From: RGIG5579 sp045543495
GTDB lineage: Bacteria; Bacillota; Clostridia; Oscillospirales; SIG627
DNA length: 21,051 nucleotides
Assembly (NCBI GenBank): GCA_045543495.1
Contig: JAZQMO010000050.1
Span: 1-21,051 of the forward strand
Direction of reading: 5' to 3'
A program made the translations under genes and the position numbers. Numbering within the stretch: position 1 is the stretch's first letter; each line of letters starts with the position of its first letter. Shown in pieces: positions 14,073 to 21,051 of this stretch. Below the pieces are notes generated by a model. The model did not search any database. It worked only from the letters and a program-made list of their open reading frames with translations, and had not been told where the DNA came from.

Positions 14073-16601
14073 ATGGAGATCAAAACCCCGAAAAAGCTCC
14101 TTGTGCTGGTGGGCACATTGTTTCTCTCGGCAGCGCTGTTTGCCGCTCTTTTCCTCTACTCTGTTGGAACGGGTGCACACGGCGGTGTCTTTTTGCCGTC
14201 CCCCTTAAAGGCTGAGGTATATTTTGAGGGAGAGCTTCTCTTTTCCCCGAAGAAAACTCTCCCGCTCAACGTGGGAGAAATTGCCCTCGCTCTTCAAAAC
14301 AAAGAAAAGGAAGAAGCCACCTTTACCTTTTTCTCCGAGGGAGACACCTTGGGGCAGATCACCCTTTCGGCAGGAGAAGAAAAGGAGTATTGCCTGACTC
14401 TTCCAAAGGATGATTTATCCCTTGTGGTTTCCACCCCTACCCAAAGTGATGCTTATTTGTGCCATACCGCTTCCGCCAAAGAGATCGCACCGATTCTTTC
14501 GACTCAGGCCGATCTTTATGCTTTTGATTCTGTGGATCTTTCGGGGCTTTGCTTTTCTTGTCCCGTTCGCTTATTCGGTGATTTTGTGCTGGATGAGCTT
14601 TCCCTTCAAAGCGATGCAAAAGGAGAGATCGTCCTTTGTCCCAATGAGCCCATGGAGGGAAGCCTCTTTGTGCAGGCACCCCAATGTAAGGTCTATTTTC
14701 GCAATTTCTCTCTCCCCGCCGAGCTTTCTCCCGATTTTTGCCTGAAAGGAAAAAGCTTGAACGGGAAAGCCCTGAATCCCGATCTTTTCCCTGTATCAAG
14801 CTTTGATCAGCTCGCCCGTCTGGCCACACCCGAGGCGATCCCCAATCTTTCGGAAAACAGCACCCTGTCTGTCACCGCTCCCATATCCTTGCAGGAGGAT
14901 TTAGTCTTTTCCTCTCATATCAATCTTGTGCTGGATCAGCCCTTGGATTGCAACGGGCACTCTGTAATCTTTCGTGCTCAAGGGGAAGGGAATTTCTCTG
15001 TAAAAAGCGCTATCGGTACCTTGCCCGATGCCACGGCTCTTGTGTTTGATGCCCCCGATTCGAATTTAACTTGGGAGAGCCTCGGTACCGTTCCTGCTCT
15101 TTCCACCATTGAAAAATATCACAATGTAAAAAGCTATAACGCCTCGCCCGTAACCCTTGGAGGAAAGGGAGAGGCGATCCCCTCGGTATTTCTCTCGGCA
15201 GAGGAAAACACCTTTTTGGAGGAGGATACCGTTTTTTCGGCAAAGGGAAACCTTTTGACTGCCACCTTGCCGTATCTTGCCACCCCCGCCGATCTTGACA
15301 GTGCAAAATATATCCTTTCCTGCCAAGGGGGAAGTGCCCGCGTGGAAGGAAACCTTTCCGACGGCGTGGTGATCGCCACCGATGAAAAGGGAAATGAGCG
15401 CCGCTTTGCCATTGAAATCGTGCGGCACAAGGAAAACATTCCCGTTTTATATCTGGAAACGGAAAATGGGGCAATCGTAGAGTCCAAATCCATTTATCTG
15501 TCTGCCACCTTCGCTTTGGATGGGGAAAATACCGAGATCCCCTCCTTGAATGAGACCCATATCCGCTTACGCGGCCGTGGCAATTCCACTTGGAAATGGG
15601 ACAAAAAGCCCTATAAGATCCACTTTGACGAGCCGACCTCCATTCTCGGCCTTCCTGCAGCAGAGGAATGGGCTCTCTTTGCCAATTATGCCGATAAATC
15701 CCTGATGCGAAACGGCTTGGCACAGGAAATGGCCTCGGTGCTTTCCTTTGATTATTGCCCTGCTCAGGTCTATGTAGATCTGTTCCTCAATGGGGAGTAT
15801 CTTGGCGTGTATACGCTTGGGGAGCATCTGGAGGAGGGTGAGGGCCGCATTGAGGTGATCCACGATATGGCACAGCGTGATTGCGGCTATTTTATCGAAG
15901 CAGGCGGCGTGGTCAGCGGGGTGGATGTGAAGGGAATGAACTATTTTCACGCAGGCCTTGTAAAATTTGCCCTGATCAAGGGGCCTGAATACAATGCCCT
16001 GACCTCCGAGCAGTTTGAATATATCAAGAAATATATGCAAGAGGCAGACAAGGCGGTCAAGAGCGGGGAAGGGTATGAGGAATATCTGGATCTGGAAACC
16101 CTGATCGATTGGCTCATTATGATCGAGCTTTCCAACAATACGGACTGCGCTTGGCGCCGAAGCACCTATTTTACCAAAAATCCGGGCGAAAAGGTGAAAA
16201 TGGGCCCCGTTTGGGACTTTGATCTTGCCTTTGGCAATTTTTCCAAGGATGTGGCCGGCTTTGACGTTTGGGTCAGCACCTCGGAGGATGACTATGTGGG
16301 AGAAACCTGGTCTACCCATCTCTTTAAGGATCCCGAATTCCAAAAAGCTTTCAAGGCTCGCTGGGAAGAGGTGAAGGACAAGCTTTTGGAAACCGCCCGT
16401 GCCTATACCGATCAGACCTACGAAATGCTCTACCCCTCCGCCGAGCACAATTTCGACCGTTGGGATATTTTAGGAAAAAAGGTTGCCTTTGAGCGGCACG
16501 ATACCAAATATTATAAAACCTACACCTCCCAAATTATGTATTTGCAGGACTTTGTGGAGGAGCGAGCCGCTTGGATCAGCCAGCAGGTTGCGGGGTGGTA
16601 A
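14073..16601 (+). CDS. Membrane-anchored CotH-family protein kinase
   Basis: This 842-aa protein has an N-terminal membrane segment (~8-31) and an extracytoplasmic body. Residues ~35-460 are beta-rich and resemble no family I know, though parts read like Ig-like sandwiches. The CotH domain runs ~465-840: RLRGRGNSTWKWDKKPYKIHF (R498 on), ALFANYADKSLMRNGLAQEM, FLNGEYLGVYTLGEHLE, NNTDCAWRRSTYF with D691, and VWDFDLAFGN with D715 and D717. CotH proteins are atypical secretory-type kinases; the Bacillus enzyme phosphorylates coat proteins. The metal and catalytic aspartates appear intact. Because it is anchored outside the membrane, targets are probably envelope or coat proteins. RBS is weak (GTAGG), so coupling to the small ORF is likely; the hydrolase gene follows after 2 nt. 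Confidence 0.88.
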   Translation: MEIKTPKKLLVLVGTLFLSAALFAALFLYSVGTGAHGGVFLPSPLKAEVYFEGELLFSPKKTLPLNVGEIALALQNKEKEEATFTFFSEGDTLGQITLSAGEEKEYCLTLPKDDLSLVVSTPTQSDAYLCHTASAKEIAPILSTQADLYAFDSVDLSGLCFSCPVRLFGDFVLDELSLQSDAKGEIVLCPNEPMEGSLFVQAPQCKVYFRNFSLPAELSPDFCLKGKSLNGKALNPDLFPVSSFDQLARLATPEAIPNLSENSTLSVTAPISLQEDLVFSSHINLVLDQPLDCNGHSVIFRAQGEGNFSVKSAIGTLPDATALVFDAPDSNLTWESLGTVPALSTIEKYHNVKSYNASPVTLGGKGEAIPSVFLSAEENTFLEEDTVFSAKGNLLTATLPYLATPADLDSAKYILSCQGGSARVEGNLSDGVVIATDEKGNERRFAIEIVRHKENIPVLYLETENGAIVESKSIYLSATFALDGENTEIPSLNETHIRLRGRGNSTWKWDKKPYKIHFDEPTSILGLPAAEEWALFANYADKSLMRNGLAQEMASVLSFDYCPAQVYVDLFLNGEYLGVYTLGEHLEEGEGRIEVIHDMAQRDCGYFIEAGGVVSGVDVKGMNYFHAGLVKFALIKGPEYNALTSEQFEYIKKYMQEADKAVKSGEGYEEYLDLETLIDWLIMIELSNNTDCAWRRSTYFTKNPGEKVKMGPVWDFDLAFGNFSKDVAGFDVWVSTSEDDYVGETWSTHLFKDPEFQKAFKARWEEVKDKLLETARAYTDQTYEMLYPSAEHNFDRWDILGKKVAFERHDTKYYKTYTSQIMYLQDFVEERAAWISQQVAGW

Positions 16602-16603
16602 GG

Positions 16604-17506
16604 ATGGAATACAAGGATTTTTACGTCCCATCCACCGATGGGCACCACACCCTCCACGGCTATGTATTTGAGCCTGTGGGGAAGGCGCGGGGCTATGTGC
16701 AGATCGTTCACGGAATGACCGATTATACCCTCCGCTACCGCCATTTGATGGAAGCCCTTGCCGAGGCGGGCTATCTTGCCTTTGGGTACGATCAGCTGGG
16801 CCACGGCACCACCGCCAATACACCCGCAGAGCTTGGCTTTATTGCCGAGAAGGACGGGTGGCGGTATTTGATTCAGGATGTATCGGCCTTCTCCCGTGCC
16901 ATTTTCCGGACCTATGGAGAGGCCCCTCTGACCCTTTTGGGGCACAGTATGGGCTCCTTCGTGGTTCGCCTTGCCGCCTTGGAAGAGGCCCCGCGGCGAC
17001 TGATCCTTTTGGGAAGCGGGGATGCAGATGCCGCCGCTCCCCTTGGTCGGGCAATGACCTCTCTTTTGGGCACGCTCTATGGGAAAAGGCATATTTCCCA
17101 CCTGATGCAGGCCTTGGTATTCTCTGATTACGATCGCAAATTTGAAGGGGATTGGCCCAATCGCTGGATCACGGTGGATACGGAAAATCTGGTTCGCTAT
17201 AAGGATGATCCCTTCTGCACCTTCCGCTTTTCCGTTTCCGCTCTTGGGGATCTGATCCGCTTGAATGAAAGGTCAAACAGCCCCTCTTTTTACAAGAATT
17301 TTCCCAAGGAGACAGAGGTTTTTCTCCTTTCCGGCTCCGAGGACCCTGTGGGAGATTACGGCTCGGGGTTAAGAAGGATCCACCGCCGCTTGACAAAACG
17401 CGGCATCCCTTGCCAAATCAAGCTTTACGAAGGCTATCGCCACGAGATCCTGCAGGATTTTTGCAAGGATCAGGTGATCGAAGATATTCTCTCCTTTCTG
17501 GAGTAA
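16604..17506 (+). CDS. Alpha/beta hydrolase, monoglyceride-lipase/lysophospholipase-like
   Basis: This 300-aa cytoplasmic enzyme belongs to the Hydrolase_4 (serine aminopeptidase S33-like) group. Motifs are the oxyanion HGMTD at 36-40, GYDQLGHG at 61-68, nucleophile elbow GHSMGS with S115, acid D247 in GSEDPVGD, and H280 in GYRHEIL. The triad is complete. Such enzymes usually cleave monoacylglycerols or lysophospholipids. I chose ATG 16604, two bases after the CotH stop, with GGGGTGG just upstream; an earlier in-frame ATG at 16571 lies inside CotH and lacks a ribosome binding site. It closes the smORF-CotH operon; substrate and link to CotH are unknown. Confidence 0.88.
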   Translation: MEYKDFYVPSTDGHHTLHGYVFEPVGKARGYVQIVHGMTDYTLRYRHLMEALAEAGYLAFGYDQLGHGTTANTPAELGFIAEKDGWRYLIQDVSAFSRAIFRTYGEAPLTLLGHSMGSFVVRLAALEEAPRRLILLGSGDADAAAPLGRAMTSLLGTLYGKRHISHLMQALVFSDYDRKFEGDWPNRWITVDTENLVRYKDDPFCTFRFSVSALGDLIRLNERSNSPSFYKNFPKETEVFLLSGSEDPVGDYGSGLRRIHRRLTKRGIPCQIKLYEGYRHEILQDFCKDQVIEDILSFLE

Positions 17507-17543
17507 AAAGATGAGCCAAGCATTTCGCTTGGCTCATCTTTTT
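17505..17543. terminator. Bidirectional terminator between hydrolase and Arc-like gene
   Basis: A perfect 17-bp inverted repeat (17505-17521 with 17527-17543) has a 5-nt loop and A/T runs at both ends. It overlaps the stop codons of the convergent genes on both strands. Confidence 0.93.
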
Positions 17544-17739
17544 AAGAAATATTAAATTCATCGGGAATATCCAGTTCATGGGGAACAGGCCGTCCGTTCT
17601 TTTTCCTTTGCTTGACACATTCCGTCAGCAAATATTCGATCTGTCCGTTGACCGAGCGAAAATCATCCTCCGCCCAAGCGGCCACGGCCGCATATAGCTT
17701 TTCGGAAAGTCGCAAAGGGATCTGCTTTTTTTCTGCCAT
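17542..17739 (-). CDS. Arc-like ribbon-helix-helix DNA-binding protein
   Basis: This 65-aa protein reads MAEKKQIPLRLSEKLYAAVA then AWAEDDFRSVNGQIEYLLTECVKQRKK. The strand KQIPLRLS (residues 5-12) and two helices match Arc/MetJ-type regulators, in which a dimer places a two-stranded sheet in the major groove; RSVNGQIEYLL is typical of the Arc second helix. The start is ATG 17739, two bases after the SPFH stop, with no strong ribosome binding site, so translational coupling is likely. This pair with an SPFH gene is recurrent in Clostridia from my recollection. It may bind the tandem palindromes over its own operon promoter (inference). Confidence 0.82.
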   Translation of the reverse strand: MAEKKQIPLRLSEKLYAAVAAWAEDDFRSVNGQIEYLLTECVKQRKKNGRPVPHELDIPDEFNIS

Positions 17740-17741
17740 AA

Positions 17742-18767
17742 TCAGTACAGGGTACCCGAATTGACAACGGGCTGCGCATCGTGATTGCCGCAAAGCACCA
17801 CCAAAAGGTTAGAGACCATAGCGGCCTTCCGTTCCTCATCCAGCTCCACAATGCTCTTTTCGTTCAGGCGCTCCAGTGCCATTTCCACCATACCCACGGC
17901 GCCGTCCACGATCATCTTTCTTGCGTCAATAATGGCGGAGGCCTGCTGTCTTTGCAGCATCACAGCAGCGATTTCAGGGGCGTAGGCAAGGTAGGTGATC
18001 CTCGCTTCCACGATTTCAAGCCCTGCCTCCTCCACCTTGGCTTGAATCTCTTTGCGGATCCGTTCTGCCACGATCTCGCTGGAGCCTCTCAGGCTTCCTT
18101 CGTCGGCAACCCCGTCTCCCGTGGTATCAATGCCGGGGGCCACATCGTAAGGATAAATGCGGACAATGTTTCTCAAAGCGCTGTCACATTGCAGAGAAAG
18201 GTATTCCTTGTAGTTGTCTACATTGAATACTGCCTTTGCCGTGTCTACCACACGCCAGGTCACCGCAATTCCGATTTCAATGGGATTGCCGAGGCAATCG
18301 TTGATCTTCTGTCGGGAGTTACTGAGGGTCATAATCTTCAGGGAGATCTTCTTGTTCACCGTCTCCACCGTGGCCGTATTCATTTGGTTCAAGACAATGG
18401 CGCCCTTGGCACCCCCGTCCACATCACCGCTCTGACCCAATTTGGTTTTGGCGGCAGGGTTTACGGCACTGCAGAAGGGATTGACATAGTAAAAGCCGTC
18501 CTCCTTCAAGGTGCCGAGGTACTTGCCGAACAGGGTCAAAACAAGGGCTTCCTGAGGCTTTAAGACCTTGAGTCCGCAAAAGGGGATCCAACCGATGCAA
18601 AGCCAGAGGATACCCACCACCAAAAGGGGAATTCCGAGAGCGGTAGAGTCATTCTCCATACAAACGGCACCAAAAATGGTAGCGGCACAGGCGGCAAGAT
18701 ACAAGAGAGTCGTGAGGATCAAAACGCCCATCCCGTTTTTCTTTTTGCTTAAAATAATTTCTTTCAT
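17742..18767 (-). CDS. SPFH/band-7 domain membrane protein
   Basis: This 341-aa protein has two N-terminal hydrophobic segments (~13-35 and ~43-65) and an SPFH (stomatin/prohibitin/flotillin/HflK) domain at ~66-230 (LKPQEALVLTLFGKYLGTLKEDGFYYVNPF ... EIGIAVTWRVVDTAKAVFNVDNY). A helical region follows (EIVAERIRKEIQAKVEEAGLEIVEARITYLAYAPEIAAVMLQRQQASAIIDARKMIVDGA). SPFH proteins form large membrane-bound rings and organise membrane microdomains or control proteases. AGGAGG precedes the ATG. It is co-transcribed with the Arc-like gene. The function of this clostridial SPFH type is not established. Confidence 0.9.
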   Translation of the reverse strand: MKEIILSKKKNGMGVLILTTLLYLAACAATIFGAVCMENDSTALGIPLLVVGILWLCIGWIPFCGLKVLKPQEALVLTLFGKYLGTLKEDGFYYVNPFCSAVNPAAKTKLGQSGDVDGGAKGAIVLNQMNTATVETVNKKISLKIMTLSNSRQKINDCLGNPIEIGIAVTWRVVDTAKAVFNVDNYKEYLSLQCDSALRNIVRIYPYDVAPGIDTTGDGVADEGSLRGSSEIVAERIRKEIQAKVEEAGLEIVEARITYLAYAPEIAAVMLQRQQASAIIDARKMIVDGAVGMVEMALERLNEKSIVELDEERKAAMVSNLLVVLCGNHDAQPVVNSGTLY

Positions 18768-18785
18768 AGCTTCTTCCTCCTTCTA

Positions 18786-18804
18786 TGATATCAAAATGAT
18801 ATCA
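18786..18804. promoter_or_regulatory. Tandem TGATATCA palindromes, candidate Arc-like operator
   Basis: Two perfect 8-bp palindromes TGATATCA, at 18786-18793 and 18797-18804, have centres exactly 11 bp apart, about one DNA turn. They cover the -10 and start region of the SPFH-Arc promoter. Ribbon-helix-helix regulators commonly bind such tandem short palindromes cooperatively, so autoregulation by the encoded Arc-like protein is plausible. Confidence 0.6.
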
Positions 18805-18824
18805 CATAGAAATTGGTTTGTCAA
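18796..18824 (-). promoter_or_regulatory. Promoter of the SPFH-Arc operon
   Basis: On the minus strand a perfect TTGACA (18819-18824) and TATCAT (18796-18801) are separated by 17 nt, about 29 bases before the start codon. The -10 overlaps the downstream palindrome pair. Confidence 0.85.
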
Positions 18825-18865
18825 GATAAAAAAGAAGCTCTGATGATTCAGAGCTTCTTTTTATC
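18825..18865 (-). terminator. Terminator of purC
   Basis: The arms GAAGCTCTGA (18834-18843) and TCAGAGCTTC (18848-18857) extend through A/T runs, and in the minus direction the hairpin ends in a T tract. It starts just after the purC stop and ends where the next -35 begins. Confidence 0.88.
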
Positions 18866-19555
18866 TTACTTTTGCAATTTTTTCAGGAGCATTCTGCTGC
18901 AATCCAGCTGGTTGGGGATCTTGCCGCTTTCGTCGCGCACTCTCCAAATATCGGGGGTGATTTCGTCTGCCACATAGATCTTGCCGTTCTCGTCATAGCC
19001 GACCTCGATCTTGAAGTCAATGAGAGTCAAGCCAAGGCTTGCCAATTCCTTCTTCAAAACCTCGCCTACACGAACGGTGATATCCAGCGCTTCCTGATAC
19101 TGGCCTTCCTTGAGGATGCCCTTCATCAGACAGATTCTTTCGCTGATCAGGGGATCGCCCTGCTCGTCACTCTTCAAGGTAACCTCGGTGTAGGGGGGAT
19201 CAAATACAAGCCCCTCTTCCAATTCAAATCTGCGGCACATACTGCCTGCGGTAAAATAGCGAAGCACAAACTCAAGTCTGGGAACGGTCAGATTGCGAAC
19301 CTTCATCAGACCCTTTTCCACATCGCCGCCGAGGTAGTGAGTGGGGATCCCGTTTTTCTCCATCAGTTCAAAGAAGTAATTGGAGATAGCAAGACCGATC
19401 TTGCCCTTTCCTTCCACGCTGCCGCCAACGGAGTTGGAGCCGGGATCGAAAACGCCGTTTTCTCCGGTCATGGAATCCTTAAACAGAAGATGGACAATGC
19501 CGGTTTCTTCGTCCAAAAGAACATTTTTTGTTTTTCCTTCGTACAGTTTTTTCAT
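18866..19555 (-). CDS. purC: Phosphoribosylaminoimidazole-succinocarboxamide synthase (SAICAR synthetase)
   Basis: This 229-aa enzyme joins aspartate to CAIR with ATP in purine synthesis. Visible motifs are LYEGKTKNV at 4-12 for nucleotide binding, RYFTAGSMCRRFELEEG at 99-115, and the SAICAR signature LIDFKIEVGYDENG at 178-191 followed by DEITPD. It belongs to a divergent clostridial subtype: FKDSMTGENGVFDPGSNSVGG replaces the usual segment and RYFTAGS replaces the common RNxAAGS. AAGGAG lies upstream of the ATG. It stands alone, not in a purine gene cluster, with its own promoter and terminator. I see no purine riboswitch in the short leader. Confidence 0.92.
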   Translation of the reverse strand: MKKLYEGKTKNVLLDEETGIVHLLFKDSMTGENGVFDPGSNSVGGSVEGKGKIGLAISNYFFELMEKNGIPTHYLGGDVEKGLMKVRNLTVPRLEFVLRYFTAGSMCRRFELEEGLVFDPPYTEVTLKSDEQGDPLISERICLMKGILKEGQYQEALDITVRVGEVLKKELASLGLTLIDFKIEVGYDENGKIYVADEITPDIWRVRDESGKIPNQLDCSRMLLKKLQK

Positions 19556-19595
19556 GTATTTGGCTCCTTCAAAAATAGTATTTCTATGATACGCT

Positions 19596-19624
19596 ATTAT
19601 AGCACAGGGAAGGCTTTATTGCAA
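19596..19624 (-). promoter_or_regulatory. Promoter of purC
   Basis: TTGCAA (19619-19624) and a perfect TATAAT (19596-19601) on the minus strand are separated by 17 nt. The leader to the start codon is only about 35 bases, too short for a riboswitch. Confidence 0.82.
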
Positions 19625-19658
19625 TACGGAATCCAAAAAAAAGTAGAAAAAAGCAGAA

Positions 19659-19689
19659 AAAAATCACCGTCCGTCGGACGGTGATTTTT
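19659..19689 (-). terminator. Terminator of the NagB-like gene
   Basis: A 14-bp perfect stem, AAAAATCACCGTCC (19659-19672) with its complement at 19676-19689, has a 3-nt loop and is followed by T-rich sequence in the minus direction. It lies 13 bases after the stop. Confidence 0.9.
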
Positions 19690-19702
19690 GGCTTTGTTTG
19701 GC

Positions 19703-20677
19703 TTAATAACCAACCTTCTCCCAGCACTCGAAGGGAGCAGCGAGCTCTTCGCTGATGTACACCTGGGTCTTCTTGGTCTGCAGCATAGAGCTGGGCAGAT
19801 AAGGAGTGATGGGACCGTGGGTGCAAAGACGGGAGGTCATTCTCTGCCAGGAGGAGAAGGTACCGCAGGTTGCAAGTGCGTGTACTTCAATGCGCTCCTT
19901 AGCACGCATAACATCCAGAGGTCCAATGGTAGCAGCCTTGGGGGGAACATTGGCAATGTCACCGGACTGACCGAAGGTACCGTTCAGGGAGTTCTGCATA
20001 ATGGTCATGGGATGCAGGGTAACGATCTGTGCGGGCTGGTTGAGCCACTCTTCGATGTCGCCGCTTCCGATGAATTCGGGAATGGGATCAACAAATGCCA
20101 TGTGGCCTGCCCATCCGGGAGAGGTGGAAGCGATATCAGCACCGGTGCCCTCGGTGATGTCATCGATGATCTTGGAGTAATCCTTGATGTTGGCGTTGGT
20201 GGGGAAGTGAACGTTCTCCATGGGCATACGCAGCTTCTCATCGATCTGGTAGTACAGATACTTGATCATGGAGTGAGCAAAGCCTGCCTCGTAGGTGATA
20301 GGAGCGATGTTGCCGTCCTGATCAGCCCACTCGTCCTCTGCAACAAGGTGAACCTTGGAGCAGTCAACCTTGAAGTAGTTGATCAGCTGAGCCAGAGGAA
20401 TGTAGGTATCGGGCTCGGGGTTTCCGAGGATCATGGTAAAGCTCTTGCCGGCTTCGGAAGCAGCCTTCAGACGGGTGAAGAGGGTAGAGATGAGCACGGG
20501 ATGGGGGTTCATCATAACCTTTACTTCAAATTCGGGGTGCCACCAGGCTTCGCGCTTTTCCAGGTCCTTGCCGCTGAGGCTGCGAACGTACTCGCAAACC
20601 TTCTTGTCCTTGAAGGGAACGAAGTCGGCGGGCTGGAAGTCAAACTTGGTTGCGGGATCAGTAATGAAATCTTTCAT
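19703..20677 (-). CDS. NagB-like sugar-phosphate isomerase/deaminase family protein (divergent)
   Basis: This 324-aa protein has the glucosamine-6-phosphate deaminase/6-phosphogluconolactonase fold: ILGNPEPDTYIPLAQLI at 83-99 (phosphate loop position), EDEW at 114-117 (D115 matches NagB D72), and GWAGHMAFVDP at 188-198 in place of NagB NDGHIAFNEP. H192 is kept, but the NagB D141 position is Ala190 and E148 is Asp197. It is also longer than NagB (about 266 aa). It may be an isomerase or deaminase of another amino sugar. AAGGAG precedes the ATG. It lies 29 nt downstream of a CBM9-like gene and probably shares its transcript. Biased codons suggest good expression. Confidence 0.75.
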   Translation of the reverse strand: MKDFITDPATKFDFQPADFVPFKDKKVCEYVRSLSGKDLEKREAWWHPEFEVKVMMNPHPVLISTLFTRLKAASEAGKSFTMILGNPEPDTYIPLAQLINYFKVDCSKVHLVAEDEWADQDGNIAPITYEAGFAHSMIKYLYYQIDEKLRMPMENVHFPTNANIKDYSKIIDDITEGTGADIASTSPGWAGHMAFVDPIPEFIGSGDIEEWLNQPAQIVTLHPMTIMQNSLNGTFGQSGDIANVPPKAATIGPLDVMRAKERIEVHALATCGTFSSWQRMTSRLCTHGPITPYLPSSMLQTKKTQVYISEELAAPFECWEKVGY

Positions 20678-20706
20678 TTCTTTTCTCTCCTTTTTTATTA
20701 TGATTA

Positions 20707-21051
20707 TTATTCAAAAATGAATTTACCGAATAAATGCGGACGGTGGAAGTTGAGGGTGGAGCCCTCGGTGATGTCGTTCCATGCCAGGAAGTTAGGCTCC
20801 TCGGCCTTCTCTACGCACTTGTAGCAGTTAGCGCGCATAACCTTGCCCGAACAGAGCGAGAACTCGGGGAAGAACATCTTCACGGTCTCGACGGGGATCT
20901 TGTAGGTGATCGTCCATCCATCGTTGCGGCGCATTATCTTAGCACCGAACACGTTCCTGTATTCGGGAACGAGTCTGACGAGCGTCTTGATGGACGTGCC
21001 GATACCGAAGTAATAAATTCCGTTGGGATTGAACTCAAGGTTCATATATCT
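20707..21051 (-). CDS. Carbohydrate-binding (CBM9-like) protein, 5' end outside window
   Basis: The visible C-terminal part begins in open frame (R-Y before MNLEFNPNG) and ends HRPHLFGKFIFE. The pattern YxNLEFNPNG, then W-TYKIPVETV, GKVMRANCYKC, and FHRPHLFG near the end is that of carbohydrate-binding family 9-like proteins, which are about 200 aa or more. The Met at 21043-21045 is probably internal because the family matches upstream of it and no ribosome binding site can be seen. Members bind sugars or act as accessory domains of glycan-related proteins. The gene precedes the NagB-like gene with 29 nt between them, so a sugar-related operon is plausible. Confidence 0.7.
   Translation of the reverse strand, partial: RYMNLEFNPNGIYYFGIGTSIKTLVRLVPEYRNVFGAKIMRRNDGWTITYKIPVETVKMFFPEFSLCSGKVMRANCYKCVEKAEEPNFLAWNDITEGSTLNFHRPHLFGKFIFE

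Noticed and set aside
17781..18563. 260-codon plus-strand frame over the SPFH gene
   Set aside because: It is antisense to a clear SPFH gene and shows no start signal or motif.
19556..19625. Purine riboswitch before purC
   Set aside because: The leader from the promoter is only about 35 bases, too short for the aptamer, and no conserved riboswitch core is visible.
19688..20824. 378-codon plus-strand frame over the NagB-like gene
   Set aside because: It is antisense to two genes with conserved motifs, begins inside a terminator, and has Gly/Val/Leu-rich shadow composition.

Overview
The window reads as a chromosomal segment of a spore-forming anaerobe of the class Clostridia, probably an uncultured gut lineage. 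The reasons are a cotJABC spore-coat operon, a CotH-family kinase, an SPFH plus Arc-like ribbon-helix-helix gene pair, short G-rich palindromic intergenic repeats, strong AGGAGG-type ribosome binding sites and compact operons closed by long hairpin terminators. I see no rRNA, tRNA, CRISPR array, insertion sequence or prophage gene.

Layout from left to right. (1) 1-249 is non-coding and holds GC-rich repeats. (2) 250-1640, minus strand: cotJA-cotJB-cotJC; the CotJA protein carries an unusual cysteine-rich N-terminal extension with an internal 14-residue repeat. (3) 1819-2565, minus: a ZIP-family metal transporter. (4) 2807-3082, plus: an HU-family DNA-binding protein with its own promoter and a bidirectional terminator. 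(5) 3136-4185, minus: a lipoprotein resembling parvulin-type foldases (PrsA/SurA-like). It is divergently transcribed from (6) 4372-9149, plus: M23 peptidase with a G5 domain, then a CapA-family protein, then a ComEC-family channel protein without a metallo-beta-lactamase domain. (7) 9326-13786, plus: a very large secreted repeat protein of 1486 aa with a strong promoter, strong RBS and strong terminator. (8) 13890-17506, plus: a 58-aa unannotated small ORF, a membrane-anchored CotH-family kinase and an alpha/beta hydrolase, tightly packed. (9) 17542-18767, minus: SPFH-domain membrane protein and a 65-aa Arc-like regulator, with two tandem palindromes over the promoter. (10) 18866-19555, minus: purC. 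(11) 19703-21051, minus: a divergent NagB-like protein preceded by the 3' part of a CBM9-like carbohydrate-binding protein that runs off the window.

Much of the window concerns the cell envelope and spore surface: coat proteins, an extracytoplasmic foldase, a peptidoglycan hydrolase, a CapA enzyme, a giant exported beta-helix-like protein and a surface-exposed CotH kinase. The best candidates for something undescribed are the giant repeat protein next to the smORF-CotH-hydrolase operon, the tandem TGATATCA operator in front of the SPFH-Arc pair, and the cysteine-rich CotJA. These functional links are inferences from context; all family calls come from motif recognition by eye without database searches.
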